Part shown: one piece after another, positions 1-8,164 of the stretch
Numbering within the stretch: the stretch's first letter is position 1
How the letters are laid out: the number at the start of each line of letters is the position of its first letter
The notes under the pieces: generated by a model
What the model saw: only the letters and a program-made list of their open reading frames with translations
The model's database searches: none
Told to the model about the DNA's origin: nothing
Source of the DNA: Rhodospirillaceae bacterium
GTDB lineage: Bacteria; Pseudomonadota; Alphaproteobacteria; SP197
NCBI GenBank assembly: GCA_018700655.1
Contig: JABIUG010000224.1
Span: forward strand, 1 to 21,304
DNA: 21,304 nt
Direction of reading: 5' to 3'
Translations under genes and position numbers: made by a program

Positions 1-932
1 ATCCCATCGCAGCGGTTACAAAGGATCTCAACGGCACACAGCTGACCGAGATTGGCCTGCTGACGGAAGCCGGGGCGGTTGCCTTTTCGGATGGCCTCAA
101 CACCATTATGAACGCCAATGTTCTGCGCCGCGCGCTGTCTTACGGCACGACCTTCGATGCGCTGATTATTCACCACGCCGAAGAAATGACGCTATCGGGT
201 TCCGGCGCGATGAACAGCGGCGAGATCTCGACCCGCCTGGGCCTGCCGGGTATGCCCGCCGAGAGCGAAGCGATCATGGCCGCCCGCGACATCCGCCTTG
301 CCGAGATGACCGGAGGACGTCTGCATCTGGCCCATGTGACGACAGCTGAAACTCTCGATCTCGTGCGCGAGGCCAAGGACAAGGGGATTCGTGTCACCGC
401 CGATACCGCACCGCATTATTTCGCACTGAACGAAAACGCCGTGGGCGACTACCTCACCTTCGCCAAGGTCCGCCCGCCGCTGCGATCCGAAGACGACCGC
501 CAGGCTGTTGTGGCCGCCCTGAAGGACGGCACAATCGACGCCGTAACGACTGACCACGCGCCCCATGATCAGGACAGCAAACGCCAGCCGTTTGTTCAGG
601 CTGCGTTCGGCATTGTCGGGCTGGAAACCATCCTGCCGTTGATGCTGGAACTGGTGCACAACGGCCATCTGTCCCTGATCGATGCCATGGCGACCGTCAC
701 TTGCGGGCCGGCAGATCTGCTGAAACTCGGGGCCGGCAGGTTGGAGATCGGCGGGCCGGCTGACCTTGTCCTGATCGACATGGATAGCCCCTGGCGGGTC
801 GACAGCAAGGCGTTCCAGAGCAAATCGAAGAATTCGCCGTTCGATGGCAGGCCTGTTCAGGGGCGTGTGGAGCGCACGGTGGTCAGTGGCCGCACGGTTT
901 ACCACCGCACCCGACAGCCCGGCTCGGCCTGA
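1..932 (+). CDS. pyrC: Dihydroorotase, C-terminal part (5' truncated by window edge)
   Basis: Dihydroorotase cyclises N-carbamoyl-aspartate to dihydroorotate in the cytoplasmic pyrimidine synthesis pathway. The reading frame is open from base 3, so about 310 C-terminal residues are visible. The N-terminal metal motif (DxHxH) and probably the carboxylated lysine lie outside the window. Visible class I dihydroorotase landmarks, in order, are AVTKDLNG followed by GAVAFSDG, the metal-site HAEE (usually HAED), LHLAHVTTAE with its metal histidine, TADTAPHYF, and the catalytic Asp in TTDHAPH. The C-terminal composite beta domain has the usual GADLVLID-like segment (GGPADLVLIDMDSPW). No key residue is missing in the visible part, so it looks like the active enzyme and not the inactive PyrC-like subunit, but that cannot be settled without the N-terminus. 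In alphaproteobacteria this gene often follows pyrB and precedes plsY, as it does here. Confidence 0.93.
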   Translation, partial: PIAAVTKDLNGTQLTEIGLLTEAGAVAFSDGLNTIMNANVLRRALSYGTTFDALIIHHAEEMTLSGSGAMNSGEISTRLGLPGMPAESEAIMAARDIRLAEMTGGRLHLAHVTTAETLDLVREAKDKGIRVTADTAPHYFALNENAVGDYLTFAKVRPPLRSEDDRQAVVAALKDGTIDAVTTDHAPHDQDSKRQPFVQAAFGIVGLETILPLMLELVHNGHLSLIDAMATVTCGPADLLKLGAGRLEIGGPADLVLIDMDSPWRVDSKAFQSKSKNSPFDGRPVQGRVERTVVSGRTVYHRTRQPGSA

Positions 933-1027
933 TCAAGACCCCGGTAGTTGCTGATCAAGGCAGGGTCGCGTTTGAGGCTGGTGCGTGAGACCATGGCCGC
1001 GCTACGACAGCCTGGAGCCGCATAACC

Positions 1028-1657
1028 GTGTTCGACGACCGCATTCTTTCGATCGAGGCCCTGCCCTTTCTCGGGCCCTATGCGGTCTGTGCTCTTGTTG
1101 CCTATTTCCTTGGTTCCATTCCGTTCGGCCTGATCCTTACCCGGTTGGCAGGCCATGGCGATGTCCGCAAGATCGGTTCCGGCAGTATCGGCGCAACCAA
1201 TGTCCTGAGGACCGGAAGCAAAAAGCTGGCAGCCCTGACCCTGCTGCTGGATGCGGCAAAAGGCGCTGCGGCGGTCTTCCTGGCCTATGATGTCGGCGGC
1301 CCTGATTTCCTGGTGATCGCCGCTGTCGCCGTCATGGTCGGCCACATGTTCCCGATCTGGCTGCGCTTCAAGGGCGGCAAAGGCATTGCAACCGGCCTGG
1401 GCGTCATCCTCTGCATCTCCTGGCCGGCCGGTCTGGCCGGCTTCGCGAGCTGGATTCTGATCGTTGCCGTTACCCATTACGTATCTCTGGCAAGCGTAAT
1501 AGCCACAATATTATCAGTAGGTTATGTCTGTTATTTCACAAATGACATACAGTACGTCCAGACCGTCGCAGTCCTGTCGCTCCTGATCCTGTTCAAACAT
1601 CGCGCCAACATGATGCGCCTGGTGCGCGGTGAGGAACCCAAAATCGGGAAACGCTGA
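1028..1657 (+). CDS. plsY: Acyl-phosphate:glycerol-3-phosphate acyltransferase PlsY
   Basis: PlsY is an inner-membrane enzyme that moves an acyl group from acyl-phosphate to glycerol-3-phosphate, giving lysophosphatidic acid, the first step of phospholipid synthesis. The 209-residue product has the usual length and several hydrophobic segments. Family motifs are visible: YFLGSIPFGLIL near residue 30, then GSGSIGATNVLR, then GHMFPIWLRFKGGKGIATG near residues 105-123. The glycine-rich motif reads GSGS where most family members have GSGN. The start is GTG at 1028, with GGAG at 1014-1017 ten bases upstream; no ATG in this frame fits better. The stop codon shares its final A with the ATG of dprA (TGATG), so the two are probably translationally coupled. 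Bases about 1493-1560, encoding a late hydrophobic segment, are clearly more AT-rich than their surroundings. Confidence 0.95.
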   Translation: MFDDRILSIEALPFLGPYAVCALVAYFLGSIPFGLILTRLAGHGDVRKIGSGSIGATNVLRTGSKKLAALTLLLDAAKGAAAVFLAYDVGGPDFLVIAAVAVMVGHMFPIWLRFKGGKGIATGLGVILCISWPAGLAGFASWILIVAVTHYVSLASVIATILSVGYVCYFTNDIQYVQTVAVLSLLILFKHRANMMRLVRGEEPKIGKR

Positions 1658-2784
1658 TGCCACTGGAACCACAGGAGCGCATGGCCCGCCTCGCGCTGGC
1701 GCGCAGCGGCGCTATTGGCCCGGTGCGGTTCCAGGAACTGTTGCGTGAATGCGGTGATGCCCGCTCCGCCCTCAGCCAGCTCCCCGACCTGATGCGCCGC
1801 GCCCGTCTGAAAACCAGCCACGTTGCGACCCTCGAACAAATCCAGGCCGAAATGACCGCGCTCGACAGGCTGGGCGGGCGTTTGATCGTGTGGGGCGACG
1901 ATGTCTATCCCGCCCCACTCGCCGAAATTCACGATCCACCGCCGGTGATCTCGGCTCAGGGACGGATCGAACTTCTGGGCATGCCCATGGTTGCCATTGT
2001 CGGCTCGCGCAACGCCTCGGCCGGTGGCCGCCGTTTCACCGAAACCATGGCGCGCGATCTCGGTGAAGCCGGTTACGCCGTTGTGTCGGGACTTGCCCGG
2101 GGCATCGACGCCGCAGCCCATGGCGGCGCAGTGGATGCAGGCACGGTCGCTGTGGTCGCCGGCGGTATCGACGTGGTCTACCCGCCCAAGAACAAGGATC
2201 TGCACCACAAGATCGCCGAACAGGGCTTGATCATCAGCGACCAACCCCTCGGTCTCGTACCCCGCGCCGGGCATTTCCCACGACGCAACCGGATCGTCGC
2301 CGGCCTCGTGCTGGGTGTCATCGTGGTCGAGGCAACCGAGCGTTCCGGCGCATTGATCACCGCGCGGCTGGGTGCCGAAAACGGGCGCGACGTCTTCGCC
2401 GTCCCGGGTTCGCCCCAGGACCCGCGGGCCAAGGGCCCAAACCGCCTGATTCGCGATGGTGCGGCGCTCGTGGAAAGCGCCCAGGATGTTATCGCCGCGC
2501 TGTCGCAGCCGCTTCGTTCGATCCCGCGTTTCAGCCGTGAAGCCGAACAGGAACTTGCCTTCGATGCCCCGCTATCGCCACCGCCAGAGGATGTCGACAA
2601 CGCTCCCCAGGACACCCGCGAAAGGCTTGTTTCAGCGCTCGGCACAGAACCTATCGAGGTTGACGAACTGGTACGCCGATGCCAAGTAACCCCGGCTGAG
2701 GCTCAAATTCTGTTGCTGGAATTGGAGCTTGCGGGAAGGATTGAGCGGCATCCGGGCAACAAGGTGGCCCTGGTTTCGTCCTGA
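1657..2784 (+). CDS. dprA: DNA processing protein DprA (Smf)
   Basis: DprA binds incoming single-stranded DNA during natural transformation and loads RecA; it is also conserved in bacteria not known to be competent. The 375-residue protein has three parts: an N-terminal helical SAM/HhH-like region (about 1-75), the extended Rossmann fold (about 80-285), and a C-terminal winged-helix domain (about 320-375). Rossmann landmarks are VAIVGSRNAS at 112-121, VVSGLARGIDAAAH at 142-155, FPRRNRIVAGL at 207-217, and SGALITARLGAENGRDVFAVPG at 230-251. The winged helix includes DELVRRC and the terminal VALVSS. The ATG overlaps the plsY stop by one base. topA follows after 47 bases, so the pair probably sits in one transcript, an arrangement common in alphaproteobacteria. 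There is no sign of truncation. Confidence 0.96.
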   Translation: MPLEPQERMARLALARSGAIGPVRFQELLRECGDARSALSQLPDLMRRARLKTSHVATLEQIQAEMTALDRLGGRLIVWGDDVYPAPLAEIHDPPPVISAQGRIELLGMPMVAIVGSRNASAGGRRFTETMARDLGEAGYAVVSGLARGIDAAAHGGAVDAGTVAVVAGGIDVVYPPKNKDLHHKIAEQGLIISDQPLGLVPRAGHFPRRNRIVAGLVLGVIVVEATERSGALITARLGAENGRDVFAVPGSPQDPRAKGPNRLIRDGAALVESAQDVIAALSQPLRSIPRFSREAEQELAFDAPLSPPPEDVDNAPQDTRERLVSALGTEPIEVDELVRRCQVTPAEAQILLLELELAGRIERHPGNKVALVSS

Positions 2785-2831
2785 TCCAAAACCCGCAATT
2801 TGGTCCCGAAACATTCGCCAGAGGCACAAGC

Positions 2832-5498
2832 ATGCAGGTTGTTGTCGTCGAGTCGCCAGCCAAGGCCAAGACGATCGAGAAGTATCTCGGCGACCACGTC
2901 ACCGTGCTCGCCAGTTATGGTCATGTCAGCGATTTGCCGCCCAAGGACGGCTCGGTCATCCCGGAAAAAGACTTCGAGATGATCTATGAGACCGGCGAGC
3001 GTGCCAAGAAACCGCTCAAGGCTATCGCCGATGCCCTGCGTGGCGCCGACAGCCTGGTTCTGGCAACCGACCCGGATCGTGAAGGCGAAGCGATTTCCTG
3101 GCATGTCCTGAACTGGCTGCAACAGAAGAACCTGATCAAGGACCGCACCGTCCAGCGGGTCGTGTTTCACGAGATCACGAAGAATGCAGTGCGCGATGCG
3201 ATGGCCAAGCCGCGCGACATCGATATGGACATGGTCAACGCCCAGCAGGCCAGGCGTGCACTGGATTATCTCGTCGGTTTCAATCTCTCGCCGGTGCTGT
3301 GGCGCAAGCTGCCGGGCAGCCGTTCGGCTGGCCGGGTTCAATCGGTCGCGCTGCGGCTGATCTGTGCCCGCGAGACCGAGATCGAGGTATTTGTTCCACG
3401 CGAGTACTGGACGGTCGAAGCCGACATGCTGAAAGCGGGCGGCAGCAAGTTGCTCGCACGTCTGACGCAACTTGACGGCACCAAGCTCGACAAATTCGCC
3501 CTGCCCGACCGGCCGCGCGGTGAAGCGGCTGCCCGTCGTGTCCGTGAAGGCAAGTTCACCGTCGCAACGGTCGAGCGCAAGCAGGTCAAACATAATCCCA
3601 ACCCGCCCTTCATCACTTCGACGCTGCAGCAGGAAGCTTCGCGCAAGCTGGGCTTTGGCGCACGCCACACCATGCAGCTCGCACAACGCCTCTATGAAGG
3701 CACAGATCTGGGCGGCGAGACGGTTGGCCTGATCACCTATATGCGTACCGACAGTGTGGTGCTCTCGCAGACGGCATTGGACGAGGCGCGCCAGTTGATC
3801 GCACGTGATTTCGGTGAACGTTACCGGCCCGAAAAAGCGCGTTTGTTCCGCTCGTCGGCCAAGAACGCACAAGAGGCGCACGAAGCAATCCGTCCGACGT
3901 CGTTTGAACGTTCGCCCGAAGCCATGCGTCCCTATCTGGAAGCCGAACAGCTGCGACTCTACGAACTGATCTGGAAGCGTGCTCTTGCAAGCCAGATGGA
4001 ACATGCCCTGCTCGATCAGGTTGGTGTCGATATCGCCAACGAGAACAAGGACGTGGTTCTTCGCACGACCGGCTCGGTCGTCGCGTTTGATGGGTTCATG
4101 CGGCTCTATCGCGAAGACCGGGATGATCCCAGTGACGAGGATGACGACAACGAACGCCGCCTGCCCGATGTGAAGGAAGGCGAAACGCTCGATGTCGGCG
4201 AGGTCCGCCCCGATCAGCACTTCACCGAACCGCCGCCGCGCTACACCGAAGCCAGCCTGGTCAAACGCATGGAAGAGCTCGGTATCGGCCGGCCTTCGAC
4301 CTACGCCTCGATCATCGGTGTCCTGCAGGACCGCGAATACGTTGTCCTCGACAAAAAACGCTTTGTGCCCCAGGACCGCGGCCGCTTTGTAACGGCCTTC
4401 CTGGAGTCCTTCTTCCCGAACTATGTCGAATATGGTTTCACCGCCGGGCTTGAGCAGGAACTCGACCGTATCTCGAACGGCGACCTCGACTGGAAGCAGG
4501 TTCTGCGTGACTTCTGGGCAGCGTTCCACCTGGCGATCGAAGAAGCCAGCGAACTGGAGCGCCCCCATGTGCTCAAAGCTCTGGAAGGCGCACTCGAGCA
4601 ACATATCTTCGCCAAAAGCGGTGCAGGCAACCCCCGCATCTGCCCGAAATGTGACGGTGGCAAACTCGGCCTCCAGCTCGGCAAGTTCGGTGCCTTCATC
4701 GGCTGCTCGAACTATCCCGATTGTCGTTTCACCCGCCAGCTCGCAGTCGGCGATGGAGATGATGGTGCTGCCGATGATGGCCCCAAACACCTGGGCGACG
4801 ATCCCGAAACCGGCCTTGCCGTCACGCTGCGCCGCGGCCCCTACGGCCCCTACATCCAGAAGGGTGAACCCGAGGGCAAGACCAAGCCGCCACGTATCGC
4901 GGTGCCCAAGGGCATGAGCCTGGGCGAGATCGAACTCGAGATCGCGCTGCGCCTGCTCTCGCTGCCCCGCGATATCGGCAAACACCCTGAAGATGGCGAA
5001 CCGATCCTGGCCGGCATCGGGCGTTTCGGCCCCTACCTCAAACACGGCAAGGGTTACGTCTCGATCCCCAAGGACGATGATGTGCTCTCCATCGGTCTCA
5101 ACCGTGCAGTCGTCCTGATTGCCGAGAAGGCAGCCAAAGGCCCAGGCCAGGGTCGTGCCGCGCCACCGCTCAAGGAACTTGGCGAACATCCCGATGATCA
5201 GGCTGCAGTCGAGGTCAAGAAAGGTCGCTATGGCCCATATGTCGCGCACAAACGTACCTTCGCCTCCCTGCCCAAAGGGGTAGAGCCCGAAGACGTGACG
5301 ATGGAGATGGCGCTCGAGCTTCTGGCCAAGAAGCTCGACTCTAAGAAGAAAAAGGCGCCCGCCAAAAAAGCTGTTCCCAAGAAAAAGGCAGCAGCCAAGA
5401 AGAAGGCAGGTGCCAAGAAGAAAGCGCCTGCCAAGAAGTCAGCCAAGGCCAAGAAGGCCGCGCCCGAGAGCGCTCCTGATGCCAGCCAGGAAGACTGA
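2832..5498 (+). CDS. topA: DNA topoisomerase I with lysine/alanine-rich C-terminal tail
   Basis: Type IA topoisomerase relaxes negative supercoils by transient single-strand cleavage. The 888-residue protein begins with the Toprim domain: VVVVESPAKAKT with catalytic Glu7, and DPDREGE at 80-86. The active-site tyrosine is Tyr303 in GLITYMRTDS. PGSRSAGRVQSVALRL at 161-176 and GIGRPSTYASI at 485-495 are further family signatures. Only one four-cysteine zinc ribbon is obvious (Cys604, 607, 625, 631). It is followed by GxYGPY/RFGPY-type C-terminal repeats (RGPYGPYIQKGE, GRFGPYLKHG, GRYGPYVAHK) and, from about residue 832, a tail of Lys/Ala/Pro repeats resembling histone H1, which probably adds non-specific DNA affinity. 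The ATG at 2832 has GAGG at 2821-2824 seven bases upstream. The 3' end overlaps the likely rnr start by 20 bases. Confidence 0.97.
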   Translation: MQVVVVESPAKAKTIEKYLGDHVTVLASYGHVSDLPPKDGSVIPEKDFEMIYETGERAKKPLKAIADALRGADSLVLATDPDREGEAISWHVLNWLQQKNLIKDRTVQRVVFHEITKNAVRDAMAKPRDIDMDMVNAQQARRALDYLVGFNLSPVLWRKLPGSRSAGRVQSVALRLICARETEIEVFVPREYWTVEADMLKAGGSKLLARLTQLDGTKLDKFALPDRPRGEAAARRVREGKFTVATVERKQVKHNPNPPFITSTLQQEASRKLGFGARHTMQLAQRLYEGTDLGGETVGLITYMRTDSVVLSQTALDEARQLIARDFGERYRPEKARLFRSSAKNAQEAHEAIRPTSFERSPEAMRPYLEAEQLRLYELIWKRALASQMEHALLDQVGVDIANENKDVVLRTTGSVVAFDGFMRLYREDRDDPSDEDDDNERRLPDVKEGETLDVGEVRPDQHFTEPPPRYTEASLVKRMEELGIGRPSTYASIIGVLQDREYVVLDKKRFVPQDRGRFVTAFLESFFPNYVEYGFTAGLEQELDRISNGDLDWKQVLRDFWAAFHLAIEEASELERPHVLKALEGALEQHIFAKSGAGNPRICPKCDGGKLGLQLGKFGAFIGCSNYPDCRFTRQLAVGDGDDGAADDGPKHLGDDPETGLAVTLRRGPYGPYIQKGEPEGKTKPPRIAVPKGMSLGEIELEIALRLLSLPRDIGKHPEDGEPILAGIGRFGPYLKHGKGYVSIPKDDDVLSIGLNRAVVLIAEKAAKGPGQGRAAPPLKELGEHPDDQAAVEVKKGRYGPYVAHKRTFASLPKGVEPEDVTMEMALELLAKKLDSKKKKAPAKKAVPKKKAAAKKKAGAKKKAPAKKSAKAKKAAPESAPDASQED

Positions 5499-7716
5499 CG
5501 GCGGGGGCTTGCCCTCTCGCGATGCGCTTCTGGCGTTCATCGCCGACAATCCCGGCCGTGTCGGCAAACGCGACATCGCGCGCGCCTTCGGCATCAGTGG
5601 CAGCCACCAGCGTGCCGAACTCAATCGCCTGCTGCGCGAGCTCAAGGATGAAGGCCAGATCGGGCGCAGCGCCGGCAAGCGGCTGGAACTGGCAGGCGAC
5701 CTTCCCTCCGAACTGATCGTTGAAGTCATCCAGATCGACGACGAGGGCATCGCCATCGCCGAACCGCTGATGTGGCAGGCCGACAGCCCTCCCCCGAAGA
5801 TCCCGCTGAAAGCCCAGAGCGGCGGTCGCTCGTCTCCGGCGCCGGGCCTTGGCGACCGTGCCATCATTCAAGTCCGCCACCTTGCCGATGGTGGCTATGA
5901 AGGCCATGTCCGCCGTGTTCTCAGCCCGGACCCCCAACAGGTCGTCGGTGTCTTCAAGCGCACGCCGTCTGGTGATCGTATCCAGCCGACCGACCGCAAG
6001 CAGCGCAACGAGTACCACACGGAAGTCCCGGCAGGCCTTGAGCTTGAACACGGAGATCTGGTACTGGCCGAGCCGATCCCGAGCCGGCGTTTCGGGCCTG
6101 AGTCCGCCCGCATCGTCAGACGCCTGGGAACCTGGGACGATACCGATGCCGTCAGCCTGATCGCGATCGCCGCACACGGCATCCCCACGCGTTTCCCCGA
6201 TGGTGCCCTGACCGAAGCCGAAGCTGCCGCTCCCGTTGAAACGCTGGAAAAACGAACCGACCTGCGGTCCATTCCCCTGGTGACGATCGACGGCGCCGAC
6301 GCACGCGACTACGACGATGCTGTTTTCGCCGAGCCGACAAAAGAACACCATTCTGCCTGGCATGCGATCGTCGCGATTGCCGATGTCACACACTATGTCC
6401 GCCCCGGCGGCGAACTCGACCGAGCTGCCTATCGTCGTGGTAACTCGGTCTATTTCCCGGATCGGGTCGTACCGATGTTGCCCGAGCGCCTTTCGAACGA
6501 TCTCTGCTCGCTGTTGCCGGGCGAGGATCGCGCCTGCATGGCGGTGCACTTGTGGATCGGCAATGACGGCACCTTGCAGCACTGGAAGTTCGTGCGCGGG
6601 CTGATGCACTCTGCCGCGCGACTCATCTACGAGGAGGTCCAGGCCCATCGTGACGGCGAGGCTTCCGAGAAGACCGCGGCCCTGCCCGATGGTCTGATCG
6701 ACAACCTCTATGGCGTCTATGCTGCACTGCGCCAGGCACGTGTCGAACGTGGCGCGCTGGATATCGAGCGGCCGGAACGGCAGGTCGAAATGGGTGATGA
6801 CGGACGGATCGCCCGGATTTTCCTGCGCGACCGGCATGACAGTCACAAGATGATCGAGGAGTTGATGATCGCGGCCAATGTCGCGGCGGCACGCCAGCTC
6901 GAGGACAAGAACATGCCGGTGATGTACCGGGTCCACGATCAGCCCTCGGCCGAGAAAGCTGAAAACCTGCGCGAGTATCTGCAAAGCCTGGGGCTTTCGC
7001 TGCGCAAGGGATCACAGCTTCGCCCGATCGATTTCGCCCAGATCCTGAAACGCGTCAAAGAAACCGAACACAAGGACGCGGTCAACGAGTCGGTGCTGCG
7101 GAGCCAGTCGCAAGCCGAATACGGGCCGCACAATCTGGGCCATTTCGGCTTGGGCCTGACGGCCTACAGCCACTTCACCTCCCCCATTCGCCGTTATGCC
7201 GATGTCCTGGTTCACCGTGCCCTGATCCGCGCCCTGCATCTTGGCCCCGGCGGATTGCCGGACGATGCCGATGCCGCGTTCGACAAGACAGGCGTTCACC
7301 TGACAGCGGCAGAACGCCGTGCCGTGCGCGCGGAGCGCGACGCCATGGATCGCTACATGGCCGATTACATGTCGAACCACATCGGCGAGGAAATGCAGGG
7401 CCGCATCGTCGGCATTGGCCGTTTCGGCATTTTTGTGCGGATAAACGGCATTGAAGCCGACGGATTGCTTCCCGCCCGCCGGTTGCCTGGCGGCCCGTTC
7501 CGGGTTGTCGACAACCGCCAGGAACTCGAAGGCAATGGCATCGTCTTCCGGCTGGGCGATCCGGTCACGGTTGAACTGGTCGAAGCAGATGCGGTCGCCG
7601 CCACGGTCGGTTTCGATCTGGTCGAGGGCGGGGTCGAAACCAGGAAACGGCGCCCCACGAAACAGCCGCTGCGCAAGCCGCACCGGGGCAAACGACACAA
7701 GAACAAGCGCCGATAG
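5479..7716 (+). CDS. rnr: Ribonuclease R
   Basis: RNase R is a processive 3'-to-5' exoribonuclease that degrades structured RNA and takes part in RNA quality control. I chose ATG 5479 (745 residues), preceded by GAGAG at 5466-5470. An in-frame GTG at 5410 would only add an arginine/proline-rich stretch read out of frame through the lysine repeats of topA. Domains in order are an N-terminal winged helix (LLAFIADNPGRVGKRDIARAFG), cold-shock domains, the RNB catalytic domain, an S1 domain (GRIVGIGRFGIFVRING) and a basic tail ending in KNKRR. The RNB motif IDGADARDYDDAV supplies the metal-binding aspartates, at about 271, 277, 279 and 280, very near the E. coli positions. The 20-base overlap with topA suggests coupled translation. 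The basic tail is usual for the family. Confidence 0.96.
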   Translation: MPARKTDGGGLPSRDALLAFIADNPGRVGKRDIARAFGISGSHQRAELNRLLRELKDEGQIGRSAGKRLELAGDLPSELIVEVIQIDDEGIAIAEPLMWQADSPPPKIPLKAQSGGRSSPAPGLGDRAIIQVRHLADGGYEGHVRRVLSPDPQQVVGVFKRTPSGDRIQPTDRKQRNEYHTEVPAGLELEHGDLVLAEPIPSRRFGPESARIVRRLGTWDDTDAVSLIAIAAHGIPTRFPDGALTEAEAAAPVETLEKRTDLRSIPLVTIDGADARDYDDAVFAEPTKEHHSAWHAIVAIADVTHYVRPGGELDRAAYRRGNSVYFPDRVVPMLPERLSNDLCSLLPGEDRACMAVHLWIGNDGTLQHWKFVRGLMHSAARLIYEEVQAHRDGEASEKTAALPDGLIDNLYGVYAALRQARVERGALDIERPERQVEMGDDGRIARIFLRDRHDSHKMIEELMIAANVAAARQLEDKNMPVMYRVHDQPSAEKAENLREYLQSLGLSLRKGSQLRPIDFAQILKRVKETEHKDAVNESVLRSQSQAEYGPHNLGHFGLGLTAYSHFTSPIRRYADVLVHRALIRALHLGPGGLPDDADAAFDKTGVHLTAAERRAVRAERDAMDRYMADYMSNHIGEEMQGRIVGIGRFGIFVRINGIEADGLLPARRLPGGPFRVVDNRQELEGNGIVFRLGDPVTVELVEADAVAATVGFDLVEGGVETRKRRPTKQPLRKPHRGKRHKNKRR

Positions 7717-7734
7717 CGGCTCGCTTTCGCCACC

Positions 7735-7764
7735 GGCCTGTGGATGATTGGCCTGTGGACAATT
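7735..7764. repeat. Imperfect 15-base tandem repeat after rnr
   Basis: Two adjacent 15-base units, GGCCTGTGGATGATT and GGCCTGTGGACAATT, match at 13 of 15 positions in the gap between rnr and the next gene. The second unit overlaps the candidate -35 element of that gene. A second, shorter repeat, CAGGGGGCC, occurs at 7787-7795 and 7810-7818; its second copy supplies the ribosome binding site of the downstream gene. These could be operator-like or simple duplication products. Confidence 0.6.
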
Positions 7765-7776
7765 TCCGCGTATGGT
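7748..7776 (+). promoter_or_regulatory. Candidate sigma70-type promoter for the small winged-helix-like gene
   Basis: TTGGCC at 7748-7753 and TATGGT at 7771-7776 are separated by 17 bases. Each matches the consensus at four of six positions. Transcription would start near 7783, about 40 bases before the ATG at 7822. This is a sequence match only. The gene could equally be read from the rnr transcript, because no terminator is visible between them. Confidence 0.3.
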
Positions 7777-7821
7777 CCGCTGCGCGCAGGGGGCCGGATC
7801 ACGGCAATACAGGGGGCCATC

Positions 7822-8091
7822 ATGGCAACACAGACAGCGGCTCGAATCGAGCCGCGTACCGAACAGACGCGACCGACGCCGGTCCAGAAACGATGGCTGG
7901 TTCGTGGTCTCGATCAAGCCGGTGGCAAGCTCCCCCTGTTTGACGAGGACGGTCGCGAGATCGATCCACGCACGATCAAGAGCTGCATCCGCCAGGGTTG
8001 GGCCGAACCCTGGATCGCCAATCCGATCAAGCCCGACTGGCTTGTCTGCCGTTTGACCGATGCAGGACGCGAGATCCTGGGCGGCGCCTGA
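7822..8091 (+). CDS. Small conserved alphaproteobacterial protein, winged-helix-like
   Basis: This encodes 89 residues with no assigned function. The start is ATG 7822, with GGGGG at 7812-7816 five bases upstream. An in-frame ATG at 7744 would add 26 residues read through the repeat region and has no ribosome binding site. The N-terminal 20 residues are polar and Thr/Arg-rich. The rest (PVQKRWLVRGLDQAGGKLPLF, then RTIKSCIRQGWAEPW, then DWLVCRLTDAGREIL) has the rhythm of a winged helix-turn-helix: helix, helix, strand, and a closing LTDAGREIL typical of MarR-like and other wHTH folds. I recall similar short proteins in Rhodospirillales near rnr, but I cannot confirm this by search. The position after RNase R and before a Nudix gene suggests a housekeeping context. 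A DNA- or RNA-binding role is inference. Confidence 0.85.
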   Translation: MATQTAARIEPRTEQTRPTPVQKRWLVRGLDQAGGKLPLFDEDGREIDPRTIKSCIRQGWAEPWIANPIKPDWLVCRLTDAGREILGGA

Positions 8092-8164
8092 GGGCTTCTG
8101 ACGGCTTTACTTTCCACCGACGAACAGCAAGCATCGCGCGACGATTTTTGCTTGGCGGTTTCCC

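Noticed and set aside
2703..5249. Long leftward open frame (848 codons) opposite topA
   Set aside because: It is codon-aligned antisense to an unmistakable topoisomerase I, has no recognisable motifs, and reflects the GC-rich codon bias of the real gene.
5410..5478. GTG 5410 as start of rnr
   Set aside because: The extra 23 residues are Arg/Pro-rich and arise from reading the lysine repeats of topA in another frame. ATG 5479 has a better position and matches the family N-terminus.
5341..6984. Long leftward open frame (547 codons) opposite topA/rnr
   Set aside because: It is the antisense shadow of the topA end and RNase R; there are no domains and the composition is typical of mirror frames.
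8139..8157. Possible terminator before the Nudix gene (ATCG-CGCGA-CGAT then TTTT)
   Set aside because: The stem is only four base pairs, too weak to call.
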